Assembly (NCBI GenBank): GCA_963668325.1
Contig: OY764222.1
Coordinates: 3,162,001 to 3,226,000 of the forward strand
From: MPNP01 sp963668325
Lineage (GTDB): Bacteria; Pseudomonadota; Alphaproteobacteria; Rhodobacterales; Rhodobacteraceae
Reading direction: 5' to 3'
Length of the DNA stretch: 64,000 nt
Positions 9,800-20,271 of this stretch are shown in pieces. A program made the position numbers and the translations under genes. Every line of letters begins with the position of its first letter. Within the stretch, counting starts at the first letter, position 1. Below the pieces are notes generated by a model that saw nothing but the letters and a program-made list of their open reading frames with translations, was not told the origin of the DNA and ran no database searches.

Positions 9800-11367
9800 A
9801 CAAACCCCCAAATTTTCTTTTTATCATCACCGATCAGCATCGTGCGGATCACCTTGGTTGTTATGGTAACCCTGTCGTACGAACTCCTCATATTGATAGT
9901 ATTGCAGCCAAAGGAACACGATGGAGCCGATTCTACGTCGCCAATCCTATTTGCATGCCCAACCGGGCTTCCATCATGACCGGCCGGGTATGTTCAGTCC
10001 ATGGTGCAAGGCACAATGGCATTCCGCTCTCCAAGAACCATACAACCTTTATCGAATTGCTTCGCGATGCCGGTTATCAAACAGGGATCATTGGAAAATC
10101 CCACCTGCAAGGTTTCACAGGACTACCTGCAGAAAATCGGTTTGAGCCGAAAGAGGGCCTAAAGGTACCAAGCCCACATTTTCGTGATGCAATAAAGGAT
10201 AATCGGCACACTTCTGATTATGACCTTGAAATCGCACCGAAATGGGTCACTCCCTTATCCTCGCATATTGATGAAGATTATTATGGGTTCGAACATGTAG
10301 AAGTGGTGGCTGGCCACGGCGATGGGGCATCAGGTGATTATCGGCTCTGGGCTCGTAGCCAATGCCCTGACTTTGACAAGCTGACCGGTCCAGAAAATGC
10401 ATTACCAGACAATCGTATTAAAGCACCCCAGGCGTGGAAAACAGCCGTTCCAGAAGAGCTGTATTCCACATCGTGGATTGCGGACCGCACTGAAGCATGG
10501 TTAAGCGAGCAGGCGAATACTGGAGAACCATTTTTTTTACAAATGTCTTTCCCCGATCCTCATCATCCGTTTACACCCCCAGGAAAATACTGGGATATGT
10601 ACGACCCAGAAAACATTATGCTTCCTGAATCTTTCGGTAAGGGTGATTTGCCACCTATTCAGGCTCTACAAGAAGCCCTTCAAAGTGGTACCGACCCCAG
10701 AGATAACCAGAATCCTTTTGCCGTTACGGAGAATGAGGCAAAATCGATAATCGCTTTGACCTACGGCATGATTACCATGATTGATGATGCCATTGGTCGT
10801 GTACTGAACAGTTTGGACAGTCTAGGTCTAGCTGAAAACACTGTTGTTATTTTTACCTCTGACCATGGCGATTACATGGGCGATCATGGTTTGATGTTAA
10901 AATTACTTTTGCACTATCAAGGCATCATACGGGTTCCCTTTATTTGGCATGATCCGACCCAGCCTGGTTTTGGCCAAGTCGATACGAGACTTGGATCTTC
11001 AATCGATATTTCTGCCACGACTTTAGCTCGTGCCTGTATTCAACCGTTCAATGGAATCCAAGGACGAGATCTGTGTTCAACCGAACCGCCCGAAGCAGTA
11101 ATTATTGAAGAGGACAGTCAGCGAAGTATGATCGGTTTCGATAAACCACAGCGTGTTCGAACCATGGTTACAGACCGATACCGTATGTCGTTGCGAGAAG
11201 GAGAAGACTGGAATGAATTATACGATCTGGAATCCGACCCTAATGAAATTCAAAATCTGTATGATCTGCCCTCGGCACAGCCCATTCGTCATGCCTTAAC
11301 TGAACTTATGCTTAAACGAACTATCGAACTTCAAGACCGCTCCCCTCTCCCTGCATACAGAGCCTGA
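9796..11367 (+). CDS. Type I sulfatase (formylglycine-dependent)
   Basis: A 523-aa alkaline-phosphatase-superfamily sulfatase. The N-terminus has the metal-binding FIITDQHRADHLGCYG motif, and residues 53-57 are C-M-P-N-R, the CxPxR signature whose cysteine is converted to formylglycine, followed by ASIMTGR. The later motif FTSDHGDYMGDHG supplies metal ligands. No signal peptide is seen, so it should act in the cytoplasm on a substrate imported by the coupled TRAP system. Choline-sulfatase-like and aryl/carbohydrate sulfatases share these features; the substrate is undetermined. Maturation needs an enzyme encoded elsewhere. Confidence 0.85.
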   Translation: MNKPPNFLFIITDQHRADHLGCYGNPVVRTPHIDSIAAKGTRWSRFYVANPICMPNRASIMTGRVCSVHGARHNGIPLSKNHTTFIELLRDAGYQTGIIGKSHLQGFTGLPAENRFEPKEGLKVPSPHFRDAIKDNRHTSDYDLEIAPKWVTPLSSHIDEDYYGFEHVEVVAGHGDGASGDYRLWARSQCPDFDKLTGPENALPDNRIKAPQAWKTAVPEELYSTSWIADRTEAWLSEQANTGEPFFLQMSFPDPHHPFTPPGKYWDMYDPENIMLPESFGKGDLPPIQALQEALQSGTDPRDNQNPFAVTENEAKSIIALTYGMITMIDDAIGRVLNSLDSLGLAENTVVIFTSDHGDYMGDHGLMLKLLLHYQGIIRVPFIWHDPTQPGFGQVDTRLGSSIDISATTLARACIQPFNGIQGRDLCSTEPPEAVIIEEDSQRSMIGFDKPQRVRTMVTDRYRMSLREGEDWNELYDLESDPNEIQNLYDLPSAQPIRHALTELMLKRTIELQDRSPLPAYRA

Positions 11368-11496
11368 AAAAGATTTATCAAGAGATTTCTATGGAGGTGA
11401 AGATTTCTCCAAAACAATCACCTATGTTGCCAGCCTGAAATTACTATCCTGCCATTGCTCAAGCCACCTGGCAACTATCGTTTTATAATTGCTTTA

Positions 11497-12188
11497 TTAC
11501 ATGTAATTTAAGGATTTGCCATCGGCAAAAAGGTGAACCTTGGAGGGATCAGCAGCAAGGCTTACACTGGTACCATTTAAGCCAGGATGGATACCATTCA
11601 GTTTGGCAATCACACCATCCTTTTCATTGCCTACTTTCTCAAAATAGAGTAGGGTTATTTCTCCAAGAGCCTCGGTTATATCAACCCGACCATTAAAAAC
11701 GCCCTCCGTTTCAATGGTGTGAAAGTCTTCTGGTCTAATTCCTACATTTACTTCCCTGCCCTTGAAATCCCCAGGTGAAGAAACCTTTGATTTGGCAACC
11801 CCACCAGAATGTAGTTTCACAGTGGTCTCTTCACCTGTCTCGACGATTTCTCCCGGAAATAGATTCATAGCTGGTGATCCGATAAATTGAGCCACAAATT
11901 CGTTGCAGGGATTCTCATAAAGCACCAAAGGAGCTCCTACCTGTTCAATTGTCCTGCCATGAAGTACAACTATTCTGGAAGCCAATGTCATGGCCTCTAC
12001 CTGGTCATGAGTAACATATATCATAGTTGTATCAGGCATATCCTGCTTTAGCTTGGCAATCTCAATCCGGGTTGCAACCCTCAGGGCTGCATCTAGATTT
12101 GAAAGTGGTTCATCAAAAAGGAATACCTTGGGATTTCTTACGATCGCACGACCAATTGCAACCCTTTGTCTTTGACCACCCGACAGGG
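11497..12188 (-). pseudogene. aglK: aglK 3' fragment: ABC ATPase (MalK/UgpC type), C-terminal part
   Basis: This minus-strand fragment encodes the ABC signature ALSGGQRQRVAIGRA, Walker B (VFLFDEPLSNLDAA), the switch His (VTHD) and the C-terminal TOBE-type regulatory region. It begins abruptly at the IS1182-like element. Joining it to the upstream fragment at 14102, with one copy of the 6-bp duplication removed, restores a continuous 362-codon frame, the normal MalK length. The gene was therefore intact until a single recent insertion. It would have energised the alpha-glucoside transporter encoded upstream. Confidence 0.88.
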
Positions 12189-12194
12189 CCTTGG

Positions 12195-14101
12195 AGACTG
12201 TGAAAGTATTCAAATCAACCCTTTATTGAGTAATATTTTTGCAGTTTTTATAGCCTGACCCCACTCCTTTCAGTCACGTTTATCCTGGTCTATCAACCCT
12301 TTTCCATTCCCCTGAATATTTTTTCAACAATCACCCCTTTTCCCTCTTGTCTTCGTGCATCATCTCTGATTCACTGCTTCTGAACAATAAATCACTTTTT
12401 TCAATTTAGGATTAACAATGTCAAAACGACGGTACCAGGAACTTCAGCCCCGCACGGCGGTTCAGTTGTTACCACCGAGTTTGAATGATTATGTTGCCCC
12501 GGACAATCCGGTCCGGGCAATTGATGCATTTGTCCAGACGCTTGCTTTGAGCGAGATGGGGTTTGGACATGCCGAGGCATGGTCTGGTTCAGGCCAACCT
12601 CCCTATGATCCGGCAGTACTATTGAAGCTCTATATCTATGGCTATCAAAACAAAATTCGTAGTTCCCGTGCTCTGGAAAAGGCAACCCGGTGTAATGTCG
12701 AAGTGATGTGGTTGTGTCAGGGAGCGAGACCGACTTACAAGACCATTTCCGATTTTCGCAAGAACAACCTTGTGGCCTTGCGGAATGTCAACCGTGAGTT
12801 TGTCCAGGTTTGTCGGGACTTGTCCTTGATTGGAGGTCGTCGGGTCGCTGTTGACGGGACTTTTTTGAAGGCCAGTGCCAATGGTGCCACTGTTCATACC
12901 AAGAGTGAACTTGCCCGTGAGATTTCTCATCTGGATAGCAAGATTGCGGCTTACTTTGAGGCGTTGGCCGAAGCAGATGACACCGATGCTGAGGGAGACT
13001 TGTCTGATCCTGACCTGGTTGCCAAGATGGCTGCCTTAGTAGCTCGTTGTGAGCAGAAGAAGGCTTTGCAGGAGCGTGTGCTTGCAAGTGGTGAGAAACA
13101 GCTTTCGGAGGTTGATCCGGATGCTCGCCTGTTAAGCAAGAGGGGGAAAAGTGTGGTTGGTTATAATGGCCAGATTGCGGTGGATGATGAAGCCAAGCTG
13201 ATTGTGGCGGTTGATCTGGTGCAGGATGGCAATGATACCCAGCAGTTGGCACCGATGATGACAAAAGCCCAGGAGGCGACAGGCAACAAGGATTTGGTTG
13301 GTCTGGCGGATACCGGTTATGCGAATGGCGAACATTTGAAAGCGTGCGAAGAGAAGGGAATGGCGATGTATGTACCCTTACCGAAACAGGCCTCCCACAA
13401 GGGCTTGGATGGTCGTTTTGGGCGTGATGATTTCCAGTACGATAAAACGACTGATACCTATGTCTGTCCGGCGGGCCAGAAGTTAACTCCCAGTGCTGGC
13501 AAGCATACTCATAAAGGCAAGCGTTATTTGACTTATCGTTTGAGCGCCAAAGTGTGTGGTGCATGTCCTCGCAAAGAACATTGTCTGGCGCCGAGCAAGA
13601 CCTATCGTCTTATTAGACGTTGGGAACATGAAGCTGTGATGGATCGCCATCGTCAGCGGATGGCCAAGGGTGCAGGGGTCATGCGTCAGCGTGGGTCTTT
13701 GGTTGAACATCCCTTTGGAACCCTCAAATGTTGGGCTGGGATCAATTATTTCCTGATGCGTGGTCTGGCCAAGTGCCGTGGTGAGTTGAACCTGATGACG
13801 TTGTGTTACAATTTCAAACGGGTCTTGAATGAGATTGGTGTGGGGGCTTTTGTTGCGTATTGTAGGGCTAGAAGAGAACTTCAAGGGATACGTATGTGAT
13901 TTTTTCTGGGAAAGAGTATGTTTTTCGTGTTTTGGGGTCAAAATGACCCTGAAAGCAAGGATTTTTGGATGAAAGTGACTTTGTGATAATTATTGGTGAA
14001 ATTTAACCTTGTTTTTACTCTGAAGCGAGGTCAAAACAACCTTGATTTGAAGGTCTGGGTAAAGCCCCCGAAATAATGAAAATCAAATACTTTCACAGTC
14101 T
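12195..14101. mobile_element. IS1182-family insertion sequence in aglK
   Basis: The 1907-bp element is bounded by 16-bp terminal inverted repeats AGACTGTGAAAGTATT (12195-12210, and the complement at 14086-14101) and flanked by the direct repeat CCTTGG at 12189-12194 and 14102-14107. Excising it with one duplication copy restores the aglK frame exactly, which fixes the boundaries. It carries one transposase gene on the plus strand, opposite to its host gene. Confidence 0.9.
12418..13899 (+). CDS. IS1182-family transposase
   Basis: A 493-aa DDE transposase with the N-terminal DUF772-like helical region (VRAIDAFVQTL; YGYQNKIRSSRALE; PTYKTISDFRKNN) and the catalytic core starting at AVDGTFLKASA. 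The second acidic residue lies in VGLADTGYANGEH and the last in the MRQRGSLVEHPFGTLK region. A cysteine cluster (VCGACPRKEHC) is typical of this family. The frame is uninterrupted, so the element is probably autonomous. Confidence 0.88.
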   Translation: MSKRRYQELQPRTAVQLLPPSLNDYVAPDNPVRAIDAFVQTLALSEMGFGHAEAWSGSGQPPYDPAVLLKLYIYGYQNKIRSSRALEKATRCNVEVMWLCQGARPTYKTISDFRKNNLVALRNVNREFVQVCRDLSLIGGRRVAVDGTFLKASANGATVHTKSELAREISHLDSKIAAYFEALAEADDTDAEGDLSDPDLVAKMAALVARCEQKKALQERVLASGEKQLSEVDPDARLLSKRGKSVVGYNGQIAVDDEAKLIVAVDLVQDGNDTQQLAPMMTKAQEATGNKDLVGLADTGYANGEHLKACEEKGMAMYVPLPKQASHKGLDGRFGRDDFQYDKTTDTYVCPAGQKLTPSAGKHTHKGKRYLTYRLSAKVCGACPRKEHCLAPSKTYRLIRRWEHEAVMDRHRQRMAKGAGVMRQRGSLVEHPFGTLKCWAGINYFLMRGLAKCRGELNLMTLCYNFKRVLNEIGVGAFVAYCRARRELQGIRM

Positions 14102-14498
14102 CCTTGGGCAGGCGGTCCAAATACTCATCTAGTTGGAGAATTTTGGCTGCATTTTCGACACTGGACTTGATTTCATCCTTGGGCCGTTTTGCCAATTTAA
14201 GAGAAAATTCCATATTCTCACGAACTGTCATGTGGGGATAAAGGGCATAGGACTGAAAAACCATGGCAATTCTTCTTTGCGCCGGCGGAACGTCATTCAT
14301 CAATTCCCCTTCAATCAACAACTTTCCTGAGGATATTTTCTCGAGGCCCGCAATCATCCTTAGCAAGGTAGATTTGCCACAACCGGATGGTCCAACAAAG
14401 ACAATGAACTCGCCCTTTTCTACTTCGAGGTTGATGTCATGCAGAACTTCAACATCCCCATAACTCTTTCCAACATCTTGAATTAATAATTCAGCCAA
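14102..14498 (-). pseudogene. aglK: aglK 5' fragment: ABC ATPase, N-terminal part
   Basis: Encodes the first 132 residues of the interrupted ATPase, including Walker A (GPSGCGKSTLLRMIAGLE) and the Q-loop (AMVFQSYALYPHMTV). After the insertion point the frame runs into the IS end and stops at 14031, adding about 23 foreign residues. The fragment lacks the signature motif and Walker B, so no functional ATPase can be made. It would be the last gene of the operon, after aglA. Confidence 0.88.
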
Positions 14499-14589
14499 TT
14501 TTTCTTCCTTTATACCAATGCAATAGCGAAGCTAGAGCCTTCAACTGCAATTCACAAATCATCCTCTTCTGGTCCAGGGTCTCCGATTA

Positions 14590-14880
14590 TTATCTTACCA
14601 TTTTCACCAGGTTAATGGAATTATTGCGACGATTTACTGAAATTAAAGACATAAAGTATACTCTACTCTCCTCGCTAAAATTTCTAATAATATGTATCAT
14701 TTCACCCGAAAATGAAATATCCCTAATCAAACCGTATCTCAATGCCGGGAACCTCTTTCCAAGTAGATTAATCTTCCGGTAATGATTTAATAACGAATTT
14801 CTGTCTTTTTCCTGTACATTTTCTCTCTTATTACTATGCCCTTCTGGAATCGGCAGCCAAGGATCGGTTTCTGCAAACCT
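14590..14880 (-). pseudogene. aglA: aglA relic: C-terminal end of a GH13 alpha-glucosidase
   Basis: The space between aglG and aglK is not empty. On the minus strand an open frame from about 14880 to the TAA at 14590-14592 reads ETDPWLPIPEG, then SLLNHYRKI, then KRFPALRYG, which is the end of the catalytic domain and the start of the C-terminal domain of GH13 oligo-alpha-glucosidases. There is no start codon and a stop lies just upstream, so about four fifths of the gene is gone by deletion. Its place in the aglE-F-G-A-K order identifies it. Its transporter partners are also damaged. Confidence 0.75.
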
Positions 14881-14923
14881 TTATCTTCTCTCAACTCTCT
14901 TTTTGTCGCTGTGTCCAAATGAA

Positions 14924-15343
14924 CTAACCTCCTTTTACAGAACCAGCCAACAAACCTCGAACCAAATATTTTTGTAATAGAAAGAACACCAGGATAGGGA
15001 CGGCAATGGAGACAAATGCTGAAGTTGCCAAAATCTCCCAGTCGCCCCCTCTTGACCCAAGGAGTTCCCTGAGTCGCCCGGTCATTACCAATTGGTCTTC
15101 ATTATTGCCTAGAAAAACTGTAGCAACCAACAAATCATTCCATACCCAAAGAAACTGAAAAATGGCAAAGCTTGCCAGGGCAGGAAAGGAAAGTTGTAAA
15201 ATGATTTTACGAAAGATATCAAAGTCTGTTGCCCCATCTACCCGAGCGGATTCTATGATTTCTTTTGGCAGCCCGGCAATATAATTCCGCAATAGAAATA
15301 TGGCCAAAGGCAAACCAAACCCAGTATGTGCCAACCAAATTCC
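14924..15343 (-). pseudogene. aglG: aglG 3' fragment: ABC permease, C-terminal part
   Basis: Encodes the last 139 residues of a MalG-type permease, including the EAA loop (ESARVDGATDFDIFRKIILQ) that contacts the ATPase and the last membrane segments ending in AGSVKGG. It is cut from its N-terminal part by an ISNCY-like element. Joining 17175 to 15343 restores a 378-aa frame with GKEYLGIW at the junction. Confidence 0.87.
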
Positions 15344-15349
15344 TAAATA

Positions 15350-17174
15350 GTGTCTGCCCGAGAATGATTTAATTGTTCCCAAACCCCTTGCAATAGGGGT
15401 TTTGATATGCGAATCTTCTTTCAAGATCAGTTCTAAAATATGTTTTTTCCCAAAATAAGGCCTGATCTTATCCAAAAGTAACACTTCTTCGAGCGATGAG
15501 ACAATGCGACATACGATCAAACCACTCCGCGAACTTGGTGACATTGACATAGCAAATATTAATCTGGATTACAAATCGAGAGATGACACCCCAGCCATCT
15601 TGATCGGTCTTCAACATCTTTATACTGACCAGTCTCTGCGGGAACGACTTTTTACTCTCCTGGAGGAAGGATTGGTTACCAATGCCAATCACAAGTTGGG
15701 CCGGCCGGGGATGGATTTGTGGCAGATTCTGGTTATGGGAGTAGTGATGCAGGGACTGGGTTGTGATTTTGACCGTCTGCAGGATTTGGTCAATCACCAT
15801 AGTGCTGTTCGCCAGTTTCTTGGTCATGCTGACATCTGGGATAAAACCACTTATTCCCACCAGACGATTGTTGATAATGTCACCCTGTTGACGCCAGAGT
15901 TATTGGCCGCGGTTGGCAAGCTGATTGTCGATAGTGGTCACAAAGTGTCAAAAAAAAAGCTTGGCGCAACGTTGCACGGGCGGTGTGATTCCTTTGTCGT
16001 GGAAACGGATGTTCATTATCCGACTGATGTCAATCTGTTATGGGATGCGATGCGTTGTCTTCTTCGTGAGATTGGTCATGAGGCCAGCGCTTCTGATCTT
16101 GGTGGGTGGCGTCAATGGAAACATTTGAGGGCTTCGGTCAAGCAGAAGTTTCATGCGGTGCGAAAGACCAGGCGAGCCAGTGTGGATGATGTCAAGGCTT
16201 ATCTTGGCCAGTGTGATGATCTTGTCGCCAGGGCCGAAGAGACTTTGGTCGCGTTGCGTGCTGTGGGTGTAACCAAAGACAAGGTCTTAGTGGCCATTGC
16301 CAATTATCTTCGTCATGCCCACCGTCAGATTGATCAGATTGGCCGTCGCTTGCTGCAGGGCGAAACGATACCCACCGCTGAAAAGGTCTATTCAATTTTT
16401 GAGGAGCACACCCGCTGGATCTCCAAAGGCAAGGCCGGGGTTCCGGTTGAATTAGGTGTACCGGTCTGCGTCCTGGAAGATGATTGTGGTTTTATCCTGC
16501 ATCACCGGATCATGTGGAAAGGGAGTGATGTTGATCATGCCCAACCAATGGTTGAGGAAACCCAGTTCCTTTTCCCGTCCCTTCGGGCTTGCAGTTTTGA
16601 CCGTGGCTTTCACAGTCCGGCCAATCGGGTTCGTCTGGATGAACTTCTTGCGGAGAATGTTCTACCTCGGAAGGGTCGTTGGTCGAAGGCTGACCGGGAA
16701 CGGGAAAGTGGGAGCAAGTTTGTTGCCATGCGGAAGAAACATCCGGGGATAGAATCGAAGATCAATGGCCTTGAGCATCATGGTCTGGCCCGTGTTCGCG
16801 CGTATGGAGCTGATGGGTTTGAGCGTGTGGTAGCCTTGTCAGTGGTTGCGTCCAATATTCATCATTTGGGTCGTTTGTTACGTAGGAAGAAGAAAGAGGA
16901 TCTGAAAAGATTACTACTGCCGGACAAACGACCACGCCTGGCGGCCTGACGAAACCAACTGCAACAAAACCCAAATAATCGTCCCCAAAAAGACGGCCAG
17001 GGGAGGTCTGTCTTGAGTTGGGAAAGATCGGATAATTTGTGGAAAAAGTTGTTCAAAAAGTCGTTTTTTTGTGAAAAACCAAGCTCAAATCTGAAAATTT
17101 TTGTTTGGAAAATGAATCTGGGAAAATGTATTTATGGCAATTTGCCAAAAATCAGGTATTTTCTGGGCAGACAC
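15350..17174. mobile_element. ISNCY-like insertion sequence, copy 1, in aglG
   Basis: The 1825-bp element starts with GTGTCTGCCC and ends with its complement GGGCAGACAC. Both sides carry the direct repeat TAAATA (15344-15349 and 17175-17180), a 6-bp target duplication whose removal restores aglG. The transposase gene points along the plus strand. A second, diverged copy in the opposite orientation interrupts aglE. Confidence 0.9.
15504..16949 (+). CDS. ISNCY-like (ISDol1-type) transposase, copy 1
   Basis: A 481-aa transposase with the GRPGMDLWQILVMGV block, the DNA-binding region around FDRLQDLVNHHSAVRQFLGH, and an acidic catalytic core around VVETDVHYPTDVNLLWDAMR. I assign the ISNCY grouping by recognition of these blocks. 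The C-terminus (LVASNIHHLGRLLRRKKK region) is conserved with copy 2. The frame is intact. Family name is moderately certain; transposase identity is firm because boundaries and target duplications are visible. Confidence 0.85.
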   Translation: MRHTIKPLRELGDIDIANINLDYKSRDDTPAILIGLQHLYTDQSLRERLFTLLEEGLVTNANHKLGRPGMDLWQILVMGVVMQGLGCDFDRLQDLVNHHSAVRQFLGHADIWDKTTYSHQTIVDNVTLLTPELLAAVGKLIVDSGHKVSKKKLGATLHGRCDSFVVETDVHYPTDVNLLWDAMRCLLREIGHEASASDLGGWRQWKHLRASVKQKFHAVRKTRRASVDDVKAYLGQCDDLVARAEETLVALRAVGVTKDKVLVAIANYLRHAHRQIDQIGRRLLQGETIPTAEKVYSIFEEHTRWISKGKAGVPVELGVPVCVLEDDCGFILHHRIMWKGSDVDHAQPMVEETQFLFPSLRACSFDRGFHSPANRVRLDELLAENVLPRKGRWSKADRERESGSKFVAMRKKHPGIESKINGLEHHGLARVRAYGADGFERVVALSVVASNIHHLGRLLRRKKKEDLKRLLLPDKRPRLAA

Positions 17175-17891
17175 TAAATATTCCTTACCAATACCCAAGG
17201 AATTATGTAGCCTCAGTAGGGGAATAAATGTTAATTGCAATGGAACCACTAATAAGCCCACCACAAATGCTATGAGAATATACTTCCCTGGGAATTCCAT
17301 CCAAGCCAGCGCATAGGCGGCAAATGCTGCTATTAGAATCGGAATTATCGTAGCAGGAATTGTTACAGAAAAGGTGTTCAGAAATGATTGCCCCAAACCC
17401 TCTGCAAAAATCACTTTTGCATAATTTTCCAAGGTCATCTTGGGAGGTTGTAGGGTGGTGGCAAATACTCTTACCCCCCTGGACCCGGTATGGGGTTCAG
17501 GCGATGTTATTCGATAGTTGCCATCGTTATCGACAACCATGGTTCGACCTTTGGACATTTCTCCCGTATCATTGGGTTGGTACTTTGCTGGATCACGGGA
17601 ACTTGTACCAAAAGCAAGGATTTGACCCTCTTCCCCTTCAAAAATATTTCCCTCAATGACAAATATCCCATCTATCTCAACCTGACTTTCTGGCGGATGG
17701 GAACGAAAAATCCTGTTCTGTTCCTGTTGCAAAGGAGCTTTCCACCAGCCTGTATAGGAAATCTGATCACGATCTCTGAAGGATGAAACCAAAAGACCAG
17801 TTGTTGGTATGATCCAAAGGAGGACCAAGACGGCCACCGAAATGTTTACAACCCATCTAAGGGCTGAATTATGTCCGGCAATACTGTCCAT
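17175..17891 (-). pseudogene. aglG: aglG 5' fragment: ABC permease, N-terminal part
   Basis: Starts at the ATG that overlaps the aglF stop (TAATG at 17889-17893). It has a first membrane helix, then a long periplasmic loop of about 100 residues (about residues 50-150) that is characteristic of AglG-type permeases, then two more helices ending at GIGKEYL, where the IS begins. The fragment continues about 30 codons into the element, to 17085. No functional permease is expected. Confidence 0.87.
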
Positions 17892-18883
17892 TAATTCATT
17901 TCCTTCTTGGCATTCCGGATATTCCAAATCATGATAGGTATCACAAGTATCATTATGACTAAGGCAACGGTTGAAGCTCGGCCTGAATCGTTGCCTCTGA
18001 ACATCCAATCAAACATCAGATTTGCCAACACCTGTGTACCCCACTGGCCATTGGTCATTGCCAGTACAATATCAAAAACCTTTAAAACCAGGATGGTAAT
18101 TGTTGTCCAAACAACCGCTATTGTTCCCCAAATTTGGGGGATCATGATGCGGAAAAAAATTTGCAAGGGATTGGCACCGTCAATGACTGCGGCCTCGATT
18201 GTTTCTTCTGGAATCCCTTTGAGTGCTGCCGAAAGGATTACCATGGCAAACCCTGTCTGAATCCAAATCAAAACAACCATTAAAAGAAAATTGTTCCCCG
18301 GAGTTAAGGTTATCCACGCTCTTGACTCAACACCCACAAGTTCAACCAGTGCATTAAGTAACCCGATTTCAGGAACCCCTTCACCTCTGAAATCATAAAT
18401 AAATTTCCAGATAACAGCTGCCCCGATGAATGAAATGGCCATCGGCATAAAAATAAGGGATTGGGCTAATTTTCCCCAACGAATCCTGTCTGTCAGAGCT
18501 GCTGCAATCAAACCAAATACCGTTGATGCAGCCGGCACCACAATTAACCAAAATAAATTGTTTCGCAGTGATTCCTGGAATTTGGAATCCCCAACCAGCC
18601 AGAAAAAATTATCAAGACCTACAAACTCCTTGCCATTGGAGTCATGCAAGGCCAACCACACAGAATTAATGACAGGATAAACCAGATAAATGGCTAGTAG
18701 GATGATAGCTGGTCCCATAAACAGCCAAGGCCTAATCATTAGGGTAAGGTTGATATTTCGCCCGGCGTTGGTTCCCTTGCTTGGGAATATGAGGTCAAGG
18801 GCAAGGTTGGAAAAGTAAAAATATGCAACACAACCGGCCACTCCGACCAAGATTGTTCCTAATGCAAATAATACCTGTTCCAT
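17891..18883 (-). CDS. aglF: Alpha-glucoside ABC transporter permease AglF
   Basis: A 330-aa MalF-type inner-membrane permease, the only whole gene left in this operon. It has an N-terminal hydrophobic segment, then the binding-protein-dependent permease domain with an EAA motif (EETIEAAVIDGANPLQIFFRI). It lies between aglE and aglG in the standard alpha-glucoside operon order and overlaps the aglG start by one base. With aglE, aglG and aglK all disrupted, it cannot by itself make a working transporter. Alpha-glucoside specificity is inferred from gene order and from the AglG-type loop in its neighbour. Confidence 0.85.
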   Translation of the reverse strand: MEQVLFALGTILVGVAGCVAYFYFSNLALDLIFPSKGTNAGRNINLTLMIRPWLFMGPAIILLAIYLVYPVINSVWLALHDSNGKEFVGLDNFFWLVGDSKFQESLRNNLFWLIVVPAASTVFGLIAAALTDRIRWGKLAQSLIFMPMAISFIGAAVIWKFIYDFRGEGVPEIGLLNALVELVGVESRAWITLTPGNNFLLMVVLIWIQTGFAMVILSAALKGIPEETIEAAVIDGANPLQIFFRIMIPQIWGTIAVVWTTITILVLKVFDIVLAMTNGQWGTQVLANLMFDWMFRGNDSGRASTVALVIMILVIPIMIWNIRNAKKEMN

Positions 18884-18925
18884 TTATTGTCCTCAACCTG
18901 AATCTTTAGAAAGATACTCTAACGA

Positions 18926-20265
18926 TTAAAGAGCATCCCAGGTAGCTTGAATTTCATCAGCCACTTCTTGGGCTGATTTGCCTCCAACATAATCCACCAT
19001 ACCTGTCCAGAATACACCGGCACCAATCGGACCAGGCATCAAGTCAGAACCATCAAATCTGAAAGTTGTTGCACCGAGCAAAATTTCGTTGAGATTACGA
19101 AGAGTTGAATCGGTATATACATCTGGATTAACCCCCTTGTGCGGCGTCAGAAAACCACTTTGGGCCATCCATATTTCGTGTGCAATTGGTGTACTCAGGA
19201 AATCAATGAAAGCTCTTGTACCGGGCGAATCGCTTGTAATGGCAAAAAGTGTTCCACCACCCAAGACCGGGGTTCCAAGATCCATGCTTTCAAATGCTGG
19301 AAAGTAAAAGAAATCAGCATCTACCCCAACTTCAACACCCTCTGGGAAGAAAGCTGGAATAAAGGAAGCCTGGCGATGCAAATAGCATTGTGGAGGTGAC
19401 GTGAACATTCCCTTGGGGCTATCCCTGAAATCGGTCGAAGCAACAGCTCCGACACCACCAGAAACATAATCTTCATTACGGGCAAAAGCACCAAACTCAT
19501 CAATGGTACTGACAACGGTGGGATCATTGAATTTCATGGAATTATCTACCCAAGCGTCATAAACCTCCGGTGTTTGTGTTCTCAGCATCAGATCTTCAAC
19601 CCAGTCGGTTGCAGGCCATCCCGTAGCACCACCTGAACCCAGACCAATGCACCAGGGAGTTTCACCATCAGCTACCATTTGGTCAGCAAGAGCTTTAAGT
19701 TCCTCCATGGTAGTTGGAACTTCATAACCGGCATCCTCGAAATTCTCAGGTACGTACCACACCAAGGATTTTACATCCACCTTGTAGAAGAAACCATAGA
19801 GTTGGTCATTTCCATTCTCATCAGCATATGTTCCAAGATCTACCCATGATTGGCCAGCTGCGTAATTTTCTCTAACCCAATCACCGATAGCCGGGTCCAA
19901 TGGCGAAAGTAGTCCCTTCGAAGCGAGATCTGCTGCCAAACCGGGCTGCGGGAAAACAGCTATATTGGGTGGGGATCCTGCTTCCGTATCAATTAGAATT
20001 TGCTGTTCAAAAGAATCAGATCCAGCATATTCCACAGTAGCTCCTGTGGCGGCTTCAAAATAGGCTGTTACACTTTCTACAAATGCCTTGTCCTGATTAA
20101 GCCAAGGCCCAAAAACAGAAACAGTCTCGCCTGAAAGGTCCATTTCAGCAAACTCGTGATAGCTATCCCAGTTAAAATTTCCTTCCCCTACGGGAAACAT
20201 CAAATCTTGTGCAGAACTACCAAATACAGCCAAGCCCGAGCATAAAATACTGGCTATCATCGTTT
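18926..20265 (-). pseudogene. aglE: aglE main part: alpha-glucoside-binding protein
   Basis: Encodes nearly all of a 450-aa extracellular solute-binding protein (family 1), from the signal-peptide core IKTMIASILCSGLAVFGSSAQ to TWDAL. The original start, ATG at 22102-22104, is now separated from it by an ISNCY-like copy inserted within codon 3-5. An open frame enters from the IS: from ATG 20320 it would give a lysine-containing N-region followed by the old hydrophobic core, so export of a rescued protein is conceivable. The original promoter and ribosome site are 1.8 kb away. Whether it is silent or rescued is undecided. Confidence 0.85.
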
Positions 20266-20271
20266 TAATTA

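Noticed and set aside
12788..13564. Long minus-strand open frame of 258 codons inside the IS1182-like element
   Set aside because: It is antisense to a well-conserved transposase; its Pro/His/Ser-rich composition is typical of shadow frames, and no motif is recognisable.
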